Part shown: positions 33,115 through 41,709 of the stretch, one piece after another | Position numbering within the stretch: the first letter of the stretch is position 1 | Layout: every line of letters begins with the position of its first letter | Origin: Syntrophobacterales bacterium | Lineage (GTDB): Bacteria; Desulfobacterota; Desulfobaccia; Desulfobaccales; 0-14-0-80-60-11 | Reading direction: 5' to 3' | Length of the DNA stretch: 64,000 bases | NCBI GenBank assembly: GCA_023229795.1 | Contig: JALNYP010000004.1 | Span: forward strand, 31,991-95,990 | Made by a program: the position numbers and the translations under genes | Notes under the pieces: generated by a model | Seen by the model: only the letters and a program-made list of their open reading frames with translations | Database searches by the model: none | What the model was told of the DNA's origin: nothing

Positions 33115-34159
33115 GACCGGCTCGATCCAAGGGCTCCCGATCCAGGCGGCCCAACTCCAAAAGGAGCGACCGCTGCCAGGGACTGAGGTTTTGCGGGGTG
33201 GTGACGATGACTTCGTTCACCTGATCACCCGGCGGCTGATGAGGCCCCCCGGGCACCCCGGCCCCGTGGAACCTGAAGGTCCAGCCGCTCTGCGTGCCCT
33301 GGGGCAAGTTGACGGTCTGAAAGCCATCCAGGGTGGGAATGCGGATGGCGCCGCCCAACGCCGCTTCGGCAAAGGAGACCTCGACCTTGCAATGAATATC
33401 GTTGCCCACGCGGGCAAAGAAATCGTGCGGGGCCACATGGATGACCACTTCCAGGTTCCCCGGCGGGCCATCCCGGAAGCCGGCGCCGCCCTCTCCCTCA
33501 AAACAGAGGCGGGCGCCGTCCCGGGTTCCCGGGGGAATCCGTAGGTGGTACTCACGCTGATGCTGGCAAGACCCGGTGCCTCCGCAGTGCCGGCAGGGGT
33601 GGGCCACGATCTTCCCCAGCCCCCGGCATCGTTCGCAGACGGGACCGAACCGCAGGAGGCCGGGACCTCCGAACCGGAGTCCCCGCCCCTGGCACTCCGG
33701 GCAGGTGGCATACTGGGTGCCCGCGGCCAAACCGGTGCCCCGGCAGGAGTGGCACGGCGGCTGATGATCCACCGCGATAACGGTGCCCATGCCCTTCATG
33801 GCCGCCATAAAGGAAATTTCCAGATCGTAGCGGAAGTTGGCGCCCGCCGAATGGGACAGGGGCGCGCCTTCCTGGTTGATGCCGAAAAATTCTTCGAAAA
33901 CAAATTCTTTGTCGGTAAACCGGGGCCGCCGATAATTGCCGGCATGCCTCCGTGTCCGGTTGGCCTTGGTCCTGGCTTTAGCCGCCTGAATAGCCTCAAA
34001 GGCCTCCACGATCAGCCGGAATCGGCCCGGGGCCTCCGGATCATCGGGATTCAGGTCGGGGTGGCATTGCCGGGCCAGCGCCCGGTAGCGCCGGCGTATT
34101 TCTTCCAGGGTACTGGCGGGTGTAACCCCGAGGATGCGGTAGTATTCCAGAGCTGACAT
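33107..34159 (-). CDS. DnaJ-like co-chaperone with zinc fingers
   Basis: A 350-residue J-domain protein: J domain at residues 1-70 with the HPD signature (ARQCHPDLNP), then a charged linker in place of a canonical Gly/Phe-rich region, four C-x-x-C-x-G-x-G zinc repeats (CHSCRGTG, CPECQGRG, CERCRGLG, CRHCGGTG) and the C-terminal substrate-binding sandwich. Because the G/F region is poor and no dnaK or grpE is adjacent, it may be a secondary DnaJ rather than the main one. It sits in a run with a helical-repeat gene upstream (2-base gap) and moaC downstream. Confidence 0.9.
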   Translation of the reverse strand: MSALEYYRILGVTPASTLEEIRRRYRALARQCHPDLNPDDPEAPGRFRLIVEAFEAIQAAKARTKANRTRRHAGNYRRPRFTDKEFVFEEFFGINQEGAPLSHSAGANFRYDLEISFMAAMKGMGTVIAVDHQPPCHSCRGTGLAAGTQYATCPECQGRGLRFGGPGLLRFGPVCERCRGLGKIVAHPCRHCGGTGSCQHQREYHLRIPPGTRDGARLCFEGEGGAGFRDGPPGNLEVVIHVAPHDFFARVGNDIHCKVEVSFAEAALGGAIRIPTLDGFQTVNLPQGTQSGWTFRFHGAGVPGGPHQPPGDQVNEVIVTTPQNLSPWQRSLLLELGRLDREPLDRAGHE

Positions 34160-34161
34160 AC

Positions 34162-34560
34162 TTAAAGGTCGATCGCGGCCTGGCCGGCTATAAGTCCGGC
34201 GACCATGGCGGTTTTATCCGTATCGCCGGCGACTTCGAAGGCCCGCCGGGCAAAATGCAGCTTACCCAAGGCCAGGGCCCGTTCGGCCACCTGGCGCCAA
34301 ATCTCTGGCTCATGCTTGCCGAGTCGGGCCAGCAGGAAGGCGTCTCCCGCCTCCAGGCAGTAGGCCTCAAGCTGTGCCAGGCCATCAGTGAGCCGGCCCT
34401 TTTGAAAGAATTCCAGGGCGTCTTCCCGCCAGCCCATGGCCAAGAACTTGTCGCCGTAATCCCGGCACAAAGCTGGGTTTAATTCCGCCTCGTTCAGAAG
34501 CTGCCTTTTCTTCAGGCAATTCGGCACCCCTTTGGGCACCGCCGGTTCCGCGGGACTCAA
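34162..34560 (-). CDS. Helical-repeat (TPR-like) protein upstream of dnaJ-like gene
   Basis: About 132 residues, helical, with TPR-like pairs (GWREDALEFFQKGRLTDGLA, LEAYCLEAGDAFLLARLGKH, LALGKLHFARRAFEVAGD). It probably binds proteins, perhaps with the co-chaperone whose gene starts two bases after its stop. The start is uncertain: TTG 34560 has AGGAGG five bases upstream, whereas an in-frame GTG at 34581 would include that Shine-Dalgarno as a run of Glu codons and has only A+T-rich sequence before it. I favour TTG. Confidence 0.65.
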   Translation of the reverse strand: MSPAEPAVPKGVPNCLKKRQLLNEAELNPALCRDYGDKFLAMGWREDALEFFQKGRLTDGLAQLEAYCLEAGDAFLLARLGKHEPEIWRQVAERALALGKLHFARRAFEVAGDTDKTAMVAGLIAGQAAIDL

Positions 34561-34824
34561 CGCCTCCTCCTCTTCCTGCACATAATCAATTATTTATAAA
34601 ATATCTTGAGGGGTATGTAAACCGTATTTTTCCCGGAGCCAGAGCCTGCCGGGCCGGGAAGATATTGACTTTCTGTCCGTCATTGGGTAGAGTAAACAAG
34701 TCTGAGAGTTTTTACTTAATCATTTCGGGAGCTTCCCCAGGCGGGCTGACAGGCGGCCATCGGGACCGGAGGCTTCCGGGTTGAGCAACGAGAACTACGC
34801 CGTCCGAAATAAGCTGGCGAACTT

Positions 34825-35457
34825 ATGCTAAAGCGGCTACTGGAGCGGTTTCGCCAGGATCGAGGTCTCCACAAGGCCACGATCCGCGTCGATTTCTTTC
34901 CCCAGAACCAGGTCACCCCGCAGATTTTTTGGCTGGCCGGCAAAGACCCCGAAGCCGACACCATTCCTCTGATCCTGCTGGTCTATGCCCGCGTTCTCTA
35001 TGAGCTGGCCGAAATGAACGAGGTCCGGGTGGCCCGGGAATTGATCCGCTTCCTGGACCAGGTCTGTGAGCGAGTCTTAAATAACGGCGGCCCGCCCCGG
35101 CGGCCCCGCCTGCCCCTGGGGCAACTCAAGCTGGTGCCCAGCCCTGCCGTCCCCGCGGAGCGGTCCTATCAGGCCGACCTCTATGAGTTTCAAGGCGGCG
35201 GCTACCGCCTGGATTTTCACGGCAGCATCGGCAAAGAGGGCTTTTACCTGCCGGGGGCCTTTCTAGCCCTGCTGCAGTCCTGCCTGGACCACCTGGGAGA
35301 TGACGCCCTGTGCCGCCTGGCCCGGGCGCTGGTGCGCCTCCACCTCTATTACCGCTATCGGCGGGATTTTTGGGAAGGCGGGTCGCTTACCGCAGGCCCG
35401 ATTTTCGCCCTGGGCAGCGAAGAAATCCAGCCGGACGCGGTTACGCCGGAAGTTTGA
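34825..35457 (+). CDS. Unknown conserved-looking protein
   Basis: A 210-residue, largely helical protein (MLKRLLERFRQDRGLHKATI ... DTIPLILLVYARVLYELAEM ... RRPRLPLGQLKLVPSP). Composition and codon use match the backbone and the frame is free of unusual stretches, so it is very likely a real gene, but I recognise no domain. It lies on the plus strand, converging with the restriction-modification operon. No signal peptide or membrane span is visible. No strong Shine-Dalgarno is visible before ATG 34825. Confidence 0.6.
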   Translation: MLKRLLERFRQDRGLHKATIRVDFFPQNQVTPQIFWLAGKDPEADTIPLILLVYARVLYELAEMNEVRVARELIRFLDQVCERVLNNGGPPRRPRLPLGQLKLVPSPAVPAERSYQADLYEFQGGGYRLDFHGSIGKEGFYLPGAFLALLQSCLDHLGDDALCRLARALVRLHLYYRYRRDFWEGGSLTAGPIFALGSEEIQPDAVTPEV

Positions 35458-35539
35458 AGAGGGACTGAAGCGTTTGCAAGGTTATGGCGACCGCGCCGCT
35501 CCGGCATTCTTTCTCGCCTTATGCCGGACGCGCTGCCCC

Positions 35540-38284
35540 TTATCTGGTCGACTTCCGGCGCAGGTTCTTTGTGGCTACCAACGGGCTTAAAATCTGCTGA
35601 TATAACTCAAACAAGAAGGCCAGGCGGTCGCGATCGCCGGAGAATTTTCGCCGGCCATACGCCGCATCAACCGCCGCATCCAACTTCCGGTGGGCCTGGA
35701 CCAGTTCGGGAGGCATGGTCAGGGGATCGTAAAGGGCGGCGAGGGAGGAATCTGGGTATTGGGCGCGGGCGTCAAGGACGGCCTGGGCCGCGGCCTCAAT
35801 GGCCTGTTTCTGTCTGTCCGTAGGGTTTTGCGGCCAGGGGAAGTTGTTGTAAACGATTCCCGCAGAATAGCGATAATCGCTTTTCAAACGTCCGCAGACA
35901 GAGCGTACCCAAGCCATGTGCATGGCGGAGGATAGGACACCAAAATGAAAAATGGTGCCGTGAGGAATTATGAACACCAAATCACTAACTATCGTGTTTG
36001 GCTCCATAAACCCTAATGGAATATAGTGCCGGCGCTCCGATGAAACCTTGGGGACCAGGAGAAACGCTTCATGAGGCATATTTTCTACATGAAACCGCGT
36101 CGGGGTATCAGCAAGCCTCCGGGTGGGTGCGCTTACACTATTCAGTCTATAACGACGTACCGCCTCCACGCGCTTCATGGATTCCGGCAGTTGTTTCAAA
36201 ATATTGGGCGAACAATCGCCCAGCCAGAGACACCAACGCTCATAGCCATTCAGAAATTCATCCGCGCCAAGCCAGCGCCGGAAATGAGGCGCAGCGGCTG
36301 GCTCCTTTTGCAAGAATTCGTCTCGCTCCTGCCGGGTGAATAAGTAATGCCCGCCATCTATGGGCTTGTTGCCGATACCGATTTCGGGAACGGGACAGAG
36401 TGGGGTGCTTCTCCGGTGAATAACCACATCCGGGGCATCCACCAGATACGGGTTGATGTTCTTCGCCTTGATTTCGTGGGCCTCGGCCTGCACTGTTTCA
36501 TAGTCAAAAATTCTTTTATCCACCGTATCGTGCAGGGCAAAACCGATAATGACGCAATGCACGGCGGCCTTGCCCCTAGCTTCGCTTGACCACTGAAAGG
36601 TGCGATGGGCAAAATTGATTTTTAAACCACGCCGAAGCAAGTCCGGCCACAAAACGCCGACCTGCTCGCCCTGGGTGATGGAGTTGGTGGAAACAAAGGC
36701 GGTCTTGATGGCCGGATTCTCCGCCATATAGTCCGCGGCCTTACGGTACCAGGCGGCGACAAAATCCAGCAGCCCCGCGCTTGATACGTCACAGAAAACC
36801 GCCGCCATATCCGCGCGTTGCTCATTATTGAGAAACTTGGCCCCCCCAAAAGGCGGATTGCCCAGGATATAGTTTAATTCCTGGGGATTACCGATCTCCC
36901 GCCAATCGTGTTGCAGGGCATTGGCGTTCACGATGGTGGCCGAGGTGGTCAGGGGCAAGCGGCTGAAATACTGGCCGAATTCCTCGGACACCTGGAGGTT
37001 CATCTGGTGGTCCATCAACCACAGGGCGGTCTGGGCGATCTGGGCGGGGAATTCCTCCAACTCGATGCCGTAGAACTGATCGACATTACAGCGAATCTCG
37101 CTGTGCACGTCCAGCAACTGGGAGCGGTCCTGATGCAAAGTGCGCAAGATATCCAATTCCAGCCGCCGCAATTCGCGGTAGGCGATAACCAGAAAGTTGC
37201 CGCAGCCGCAGGCCGGATCGAGGAATTTCAGGTGGGCCAGGCGCTGATGAAACTCGTAAAGTCTTTTTCGCTGGTTTTTGACCTTGTCGAATTCCGCCCG
37301 CAATTCGTCCAGGAACAGCGGGCCGATGAGCTTGAGGATGTTCTTTTCCGTGGTGTAGTGGGCCCCGAGATGGCGGCGCTGCTGCGGGTCCATGACGGAC
37401 TGAAAGAGGGCGCCGAAGATGGCCGGGGAAATCCGGCCCCAGTCGAGGGCGCAGCACTCGAGGAGCAGGTCCCGCATGGGCCGGTCAAAGGCGGCGGTGC
37501 GCAGACGCTCGGCAAAGAGATTGCCATTGACATACTGAAAGGCGTCCAATTGCTCATCGAGGTTTTTAAGTCGCCGATCAGGAGGCGTATCCAGAACCTC
37601 AAAGAGGTTATGCAGCCATAGGGCCAAATCCTGGCCATCGGGGGCGGTGCGTTGTTCGATCAGGTCCTGGAACTGGCGGCGCTCGAAGATGGCCGTATCT
37701 TCGGCAAACAGGCAGAAGAGCAAGCGGACCAGATAGACTTCCAACTCATGGCCTGCATAACCGATAGCCTTGAGCTTATCATGCAACTTGCCCATGCGTT
37801 CGGCGGCTTTGATGTTGACCGGGTCCTGTTCTTTATAGGAGGTAGTTTGATACCCGGCGATGAAGCCGAACAGGCGAATATGTTTGTATAATTCCTTTAG
37901 GGGGAATTCGTGTTGGGTATCTTCCTCCAGGTCATAGAGGCGGAAGCGGGCGAAGTCGGAAACGAGGAGATAGCGGGGCAGGTCCCGGTCCTGGATTCCG
38001 GGGAAATAATCCTTGGCCTGCTGGTAGGCGCGATCTAAAGATTTGCCGCGGGATTTTTGCTCGACGAGCAAAATGCCTTTCCAGAGCAGATCAATATAAC
38101 CGTCCTTGCCGTCAAGCTTTTTGACCTTCTTTTCAAAGGAAGCCACCCGCCGGCGGGGAACCCCGAAGACATTAAAAAAGGCGTCACCGAAAGATTTTCC
38201 TTCGGCATCTTCGGAGGCTTCATCGGCCCATTCCCGGGAAAATTCCAGGGCGCGGGATTTAATCTCGTTCCACGATAGGGGCAT
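35540..38284 (-). CDS. MmeI-like (type IIL) restriction-modification enzyme
   Basis: A 914-residue single-chain restriction enzyme and adenine methyltransferase. The N-terminal nuclease core has D65-X9-E75-X-K77 (within DLLWKGILLVEQK), the same spacing described for MmeI. The methyltransferase domain has motif I FLDPACGCGNFL and motif IV NPPF (gamma-type N6-adenine), followed by the target-recognition region and a C-terminal helical part. All catalytic motifs appear intact. One chain methylates one strand and cuts at a distance in this family; the recognition sequence cannot be read. Its ATG is 15 bases after higA, so the three genes form one operon. A BREX PglX is less likely, as no brx genes are near. 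Confidence 0.85.
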   Translation of the reverse strand: MPLSWNEIKSRALEFSREWADEASEDAEGKSFGDAFFNVFGVPRRRVASFEKKVKKLDGKDGYIDLLWKGILLVEQKSRGKSLDRAYQQAKDYFPGIQDRDLPRYLLVSDFARFRLYDLEEDTQHEFPLKELYKHIRLFGFIAGYQTTSYKEQDPVNIKAAERMGKLHDKLKAIGYAGHELEVYLVRLLFCLFAEDTAIFERRQFQDLIEQRTAPDGQDLALWLHNLFEVLDTPPDRRLKNLDEQLDAFQYVNGNLFAERLRTAAFDRPMRDLLLECCALDWGRISPAIFGALFQSVMDPQQRRHLGAHYTTEKNILKLIGPLFLDELRAEFDKVKNQRKRLYEFHQRLAHLKFLDPACGCGNFLVIAYRELRRLELDILRTLHQDRSQLLDVHSEIRCNVDQFYGIELEEFPAQIAQTALWLMDHQMNLQVSEEFGQYFSRLPLTTSATIVNANALQHDWREIGNPQELNYILGNPPFGGAKFLNNEQRADMAAVFCDVSSAGLLDFVAAWYRKAADYMAENPAIKTAFVSTNSITQGEQVGVLWPDLLRRGLKINFAHRTFQWSSEARGKAAVHCVIIGFALHDTVDKRIFDYETVQAEAHEIKAKNINPYLVDAPDVVIHRRSTPLCPVPEIGIGNKPIDGGHYLFTRQERDEFLQKEPAAAPHFRRWLGADEFLNGYERWCLWLGDCSPNILKQLPESMKRVEAVRRYRLNSVSAPTRRLADTPTRFHVENMPHEAFLLVPKVSSERRHYIPLGFMEPNTIVSDLVFIIPHGTIFHFGVLSSAMHMAWVRSVCGRLKSDYRYSAGIVYNNFPWPQNPTDRQKQAIEAAAQAVLDARAQYPDSSLAALYDPLTMPPELVQAHRKLDAAVDAAYGRRKFSGDRDRLAFLFELYQQILSPLVATKNLRRKSTR

Positions 38285-38299
38285 GGCGGCGGGACCTTG

Positions 38300-38620
38300 C
38301 TAGGGTTGAGGTGAATTATCGCTTAGTTTTTTCATGGCCTTGGCGAGGGTCGGTAGGTTCTTGATGGTTTCCCCGGATTTTTGTTCAGCCAGGCGCAGCT
38401 CGTAGAGTTTTTGCAGGTTCATCCAGAATTCCGCGCTGGTCCCGAAGAAATGCCCCAGGCGCAAGGCCGTGTCTCCGGTCACGGCGCGCCGGCCATTCAG
38501 GATTTCCGTGATCCGGTTCGTGGGCACCTTGAGCTGGCGGGCCAAGGCAGCCGCGCTCATGCTCAGTGCTTCAAGTTGTTCGGCGAGATGTTCGCCGGGA
38601 TGTATGGCACTGCGTCCCAT
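38300..38620 (-). CDS. higA: HigA-type antitoxin
   Basis: A 106-residue XRE-family protein of the HigA/VapI type: IHPGEHLAEQLEALSMSAAA opens the HTH, KVPTNRITEILNGRRAVTGD is the recognition region, and TALRLGHFFGTSAEFWMNLQ is the family signature. It should neutralise the preceding HigB and repress the shared promoter. GAGG six bases before ATG 38620 fixes the start. In the order higB-higA-R-M, it follows the toxin by eight bases and precedes the restriction gene by 15. Confidence 0.9.
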   Translation of the reverse strand: MGRSAIHPGEHLAEQLEALSMSAAALARQLKVPTNRITEILNGRRAVTGDTALRLGHFFGTSAEFWMNLQKLYELRLAEQKSGETIKNLPTLAKAMKKLSDNSPQP

Positions 38621-38628
38621 GATGAACC

Positions 38629-38913
38629 TCAATGATAATCGATGATTTCAACATTGACCGGTCCCGGCGAGCCCGGCGGCCATTCGAAGCAAATGCGCCA
38701 TTGGTCGTTGATCCGGAGGCTGTATTGACCCTGGCGGTCGCCCTTGAGGGCTTCGAGGCGGTTGCCGGGCAAGTAGAGATCGAGGAGAGACGTGGCCGTA
38801 TGGAGTTGGTCGAGCTTCATTTCCGCTTTGCGCTCGAACCCGGAAAAGGCTTTGACCCATTTTCCTTCGGCAAACTCTCGGGTGCGCTTATCTCTGAAAC
38901 TCACGATCATCAA
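38629..38913 (-). CDS. higB: HigB-type toxin (RelE/ParE superfamily)
   Basis: A 94-residue ribosome-dependent mRNA interferase-like toxin. The family pattern is clear: MIVSFRDKRTREFAEGKWVK at the start, KLDQLHTATSLLDLYLPGNR in the middle, and YSLRINDQWRICFEWPPG, which carries the conserved Arg-Ile-Cys-Phe strand. The toxin comes first, as usual for hig modules. The Shine-Dalgarno is weak, and MMIV could start at either Met (38913 or 38910). Confidence 0.9.
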   Translation of the reverse strand: MMIVSFRDKRTREFAEGKWVKAFSGFERKAEMKLDQLHTATSLLDLYLPGNRLEALKGDRQGQYSLRINDQWRICFEWPPGSPGPVNVEIIDYH

Positions 38914-39095
38914 GCTAAAACATAGGCTTAATTATGCGTTACGTCAAGGATAATTATCACCAGATTCTTCTGGACTGAGGCGGCTAGCCGGCAATGACCC
39001 GAATGAATCAGCAGGGGAGGGACCCCCGGCTCGAGTACCCGAAACAGAGGAACAATAAGCTAAGGAAAACCAGGATGGAAAGCTAGCGTAGCTTT

Positions 39096-39680
39096 TTAAG
39101 CCGAAATGCGTTGCAGCAGGCTGGTTTTGATACGGTCGAACTCTTCGGGGCTGATGACCCCGGAGTCGCGCAGTTTGATGAACTCTTCCAGTTCCTCCCG
39201 GAGACGCTCCGGCGCCAGCCAGGCAGGGGAGGGCTCCCCCTCAGCCTCCAGGGCCAGAGGACCTTCCAGAGCCAGGGGTTGGGGCCGCCCGCCGGGGAGA
39301 GTGGCCTGGGACAGGCGGTCCGCGCCGCTGTAGCGCAGGCTGAAGACGCCGTTCATCAGGGAGATTTCCACATCCTTGCCGGTCTTGGCCGCCTCCCGCA
39401 TCAGGTCGTGGAAGTCGCCAGTGCCGGCCGCCATCTTGGCCTTGAAAGCCCCCCAACGGCGGTAGACGCGCCAGACGATATAAGCGCAGAGCGCCGCAAA
39501 GCCCGCGAAGATATAGGCATTGAAGCCCAGGATGCCGGTGACCCACACCAAAGCGATGATGAGGACGAAAGGAATGGCGATGAGAAAGATCAGCAGGCTG
39601 TAAAAATTGGCCAGGTTCCCCAGGGATGAGACTGCGGGGTCCGGAGGATCTTTCTTAAAGCGGGAAAAGAATTTGCCCAT
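39096..39680 (-). CDS. SHOCT-domain membrane protein
   Basis: A 194-residue protein: two adjacent membrane helices (about 24-50 and 53-70), a central soluble stretch, and a C-terminal SHOCT motif (EEFIKLRDSGVISPEEFDRI) of about 28 residues, a short domain commonly found at the ends of membrane or oligomerising proteins. Function is unknown. Its GC and codon use are backbone-like. It stands alone between higBA and the aminopeptidase gene, with a 41-base palindrome upstream. Confidence 0.72.
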   Translation of the reverse strand: MGKFFSRFKKDPPDPAVSSLGNLANFYSLLIFLIAIPFVLIIALVWVTGILGFNAYIFAGFAALCAYIVWRVYRRWGAFKAKMAAGTGDFHDLMREAAKTGKDVEISLMNGVFSLRYSGADRLSQATLPGGRPQPLALEGPLALEAEGEPSPAWLAPERLREELEEFIKLRDSGVISPEEFDRIKTSLLQRISA

Positions 39681-39805
39681 ATTGTGGTTCCCAGGCTGCG
39701 TGGTCGCGATACAAACTTTCTATAACTTTACCAATTTTTCCCGAAGTTGCAAGTTTTCCGGGGCGCCGGGCAGAGAGGACGTGGTTTTCCCGCAGGGTTT
39801 CAGCA

Positions 39806-39846
39806 TTTCATCCGGTTCCCGAGTTCAACTTGGGAACCGGATGAAA
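39806..39846. repeat. 41-base near-perfect palindrome
   Basis: TTTCATCCGGTTCCC (39806-39820) is the exact reverse complement of GGGAACCGGATGAAA (39832-39846), and the 11 bases between continue the dyad with one mismatch. It lies between the aminopeptidase stop and the SHOCT gene start. The CGGTTCCC/GGGAACCG core recalls the palindrome at 22667-22691. There is no T-run, so a simple terminator is unlikely. Confidence 0.75.
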
Positions 39847-39903
39847 AAGCTCAGCCTGGGAAATAGAAGAAAGCAGGCTCATCTGCCCCTGCGGGGCCGG
39901 CGT

Positions 39904-41316
39904 TCAGCCCGCCTGGAAAAAAGCCCGGTAGGCCTTGAAGGTCATGTAGAGGTCGGCCTTGGAGGCCACCTCAAAGGGCGAATGCATGGATAAGAGCGGG
40001 GTGCCGCAGTCGATAATTTCGAGGCCGTGTACCGCCAGGAATTTGGCGATGGTGCCGCCGCCGCCTTCATCCACCTTGCCCAACTCCCCGGCCTGCCAGA
40101 TGACGCCGTGTTCCTGGAAGATGCGGCGAATCCAGGCGACGTACTCGGCATTGGCGTCGCTGGTGGAATACTTGCCGCCACTGCCGCCATACTTGTGGAA
40201 GCCCACCCCGTAGCCCAGCTTGGCGGCGTTGCGCTTTTCGTGGACCTCGGGATAGTCCGGATCAATGCCCCCGGTAACGTCCGCGGAGAGGGCCTTGGAA
40301 GCCATGAGCACCCGGCGCCGGGCTTGGGGGCTCTCCCCCTGGCGTTCTAAGAGGGTCTCGACGACTTCGTCCAACAGGCAGTTTTTGGCCGAGGTGTTGC
40401 CGTCGCTGCCGATCTCTTCTTTGTCGTAGAACAGGGCCAGGCAGGTGTGCTCGGGGTCTTGGACGTCCAGGCTGGCAGCGAGCGCGGCATAGGCGCAGGC
40501 CCGGTCATCCTGGCCGTAGCCGCCCACCAGGCTGCGGTCCCAGCCCAGGTCCCGGGCGGGTCCGGCCGGCACCGCTTCCAATTCGGCGCTAACCAGGTCT
40601 TCCTCGTCGATGCCGTAGCGGTCTGCCAATAACTTTAGGAGATGAAGCTTGAAGCGCTCTTTGGTCTCGCTGTCGCCCAGGGGCAGAGAGCCGACCAGGA
40701 GATTAAGCTTTTCCCCTTCGAAGGCGTCGGTGACCTTTTTGTCCATCTGGGCCTTGCGAGCCAGGTGGGGCAAGAGGTCGAGGACGGTGAAGACCGGGTC
40801 GGCCGGGTCTTCGCCGATGGTGAGGGTCACGCTGGAGCCGTCGGCCTTCATGACCACCCCGTGGAGGGCCAGGGGCCGGGCCAGCCACTGGTACTTTTTG
40901 ATGCCGCCGTAATAATGGGTCTTCAAAAAAGCCAGGTCCGTGTCCTCATAGAGGGGATACTGTTTGAGGTCCAGGCGGGGGGAGTCGATGTGCGCGGCCA
41001 CCAGGCGCAGGCCCTCGGTGAGGGGGCGGCGGCCCTGGACCACCAGGACAATGGCCTTGTGTTTATAAGAATAAAAGGCGCGGGGGCCGGACTGCTTTTG
41101 GGCCAGGTCCACGAAGCCCAAGGCTTTCGCCTGGCGCTCGATCTCGGTCACCGCCTCCCGCTCCGTCTTGGCCCGGTCCAGAAAGGTTTTATAGTGGTCG
41201 CCGTAGGCAAAGATGGCGGCGCGTTCGGCCGCATCCACCCGGTCCCACACCAGTTTGGCGCTGACGGCCAGACGGTCCTGCAGTTGTTTCAGTTCGTCCT
41301 TATCCTGGACCTCCAT
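39904..41316 (-). CDS. M18-family zinc aminopeptidase
   Basis: A 470-residue M18 aminopeptidase, closely patterned on bacterial PepC/aspartyl-aminopeptidase relatives. Metal and catalytic blocks are AAHIDSPRLDLK, THYYGGIKKYQWLARPL, GYGQDDRACAY, DKEEIGSDGN, KVDEGGGGTIAKF and SMHSPFEVASKADLY. It trims N-terminal residues from peptides in the cytoplasm, probably as a dodecamer. I start at ATG 41316 because longer forms add 23 residues absent from relatives; a GGGAGG lies about 13 bases upstream, further than ideal. Confidence 0.93.
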   Translation of the reverse strand: MEVQDKDELKQLQDRLAVSAKLVWDRVDAAERAAIFAYGDHYKTFLDRAKTEREAVTEIERQAKALGFVDLAQKQSGPRAFYSYKHKAIVLVVQGRRPLTEGLRLVAAHIDSPRLDLKQYPLYEDTDLAFLKTHYYGGIKKYQWLARPLALHGVVMKADGSSVTLTIGEDPADPVFTVLDLLPHLARKAQMDKKVTDAFEGEKLNLLVGSLPLGDSETKERFKLHLLKLLADRYGIDEEDLVSAELEAVPAGPARDLGWDRSLVGGYGQDDRACAYAALAASLDVQDPEHTCLALFYDKEEIGSDGNTSAKNCLLDEVVETLLERQGESPQARRRVLMASKALSADVTGGIDPDYPEVHEKRNAAKLGYGVGFHKYGGSGGKYSTSDANAEYVAWIRRIFQEHGVIWQAGELGKVDEGGGGTIAKFLAVHGLEIIDCGTPLLSMHSPFEVASKADLYMTFKAYRAFFQAG

Positions 41317-41502
41317 AATCGGGTCATCCTCCCAAGGTGGTATTCTGAGAAAGCCTATATGGTGCAACATCTTTTTGGCAAGCAAAGCTCGGGACCCAAG
41401 GCGGAGTGGGTCCCAAGCATGCAGTAATAGGCAGAACCATTATAAAATACCATGATTCTAGGCGGCAAACAACGGGAACGGACGATTAGCCTAAGGAGAT
41501 AG

Positions 41503-41531
41503 TTGACTTAAGGGCGGAAACTTAATAAATT
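41503..41531 (+). promoter_or_regulatory. Sigma-70-type promoter for tRNA-Leu
   Basis: TTGACT at 41503-41508 and TAAATT at 41526-41531 with a 17-base spacer, ending 22 bases before the tRNA. Spacing and position are good; the -10 has some deviation from TATAAT. Confidence 0.55.
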
Positions 41532-41553
41532 TATTAGATGAATCGCCAGCCTT

Positions 41554-41633
41554 GCGAGAGTGGCGGAATGGCAGACGCACTGGATTTAGGATCCAGCGGG
41601 ACAACCGTGGGGGTTCGAATCCCCCCTCTCGCA
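41554..41633 (+). tRNA. tRNA-Leu, anticodon TAG
   Basis: Acceptor stem GCGAGAG/CTCTCGC, D arm from TGGCGGAATGGCAGACGC, anticodon stem CTGGA/TCCAG with loop TTTAGGA (anticodon TAG, reading CTA codons), a short class II variable arm (CGGGACAACCG) and T arm GGGGGTTCGAATCCCCC. The bases after the discriminator are TACCA, so an immediate CCA is not encoded. A minus-strand open frame across it is an artefact of the tRNA. Confidence 0.95.
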
Positions 41634-41709
41634 TACCACGCGGGGGAGGCAAGCCGGGGGTATTCCCTCCTGAAGATATTAAATTATCGGACGATTGTGA
41701 GCTAAGCAT

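Noticed and set aside
35540..38284. BREX PglX-type methyltransferase
   Set aside because: No other brx genes nearby, and the N-terminal D-X9-E-X-K nuclease signature points to an MmeI-like enzyme.
41491..41709. Minus-strand frame over tRNA-Leu giving a protein-like peptide
   Set aside because: A common artefact of reading the complement of a tRNA; the tRNA fold is complete.
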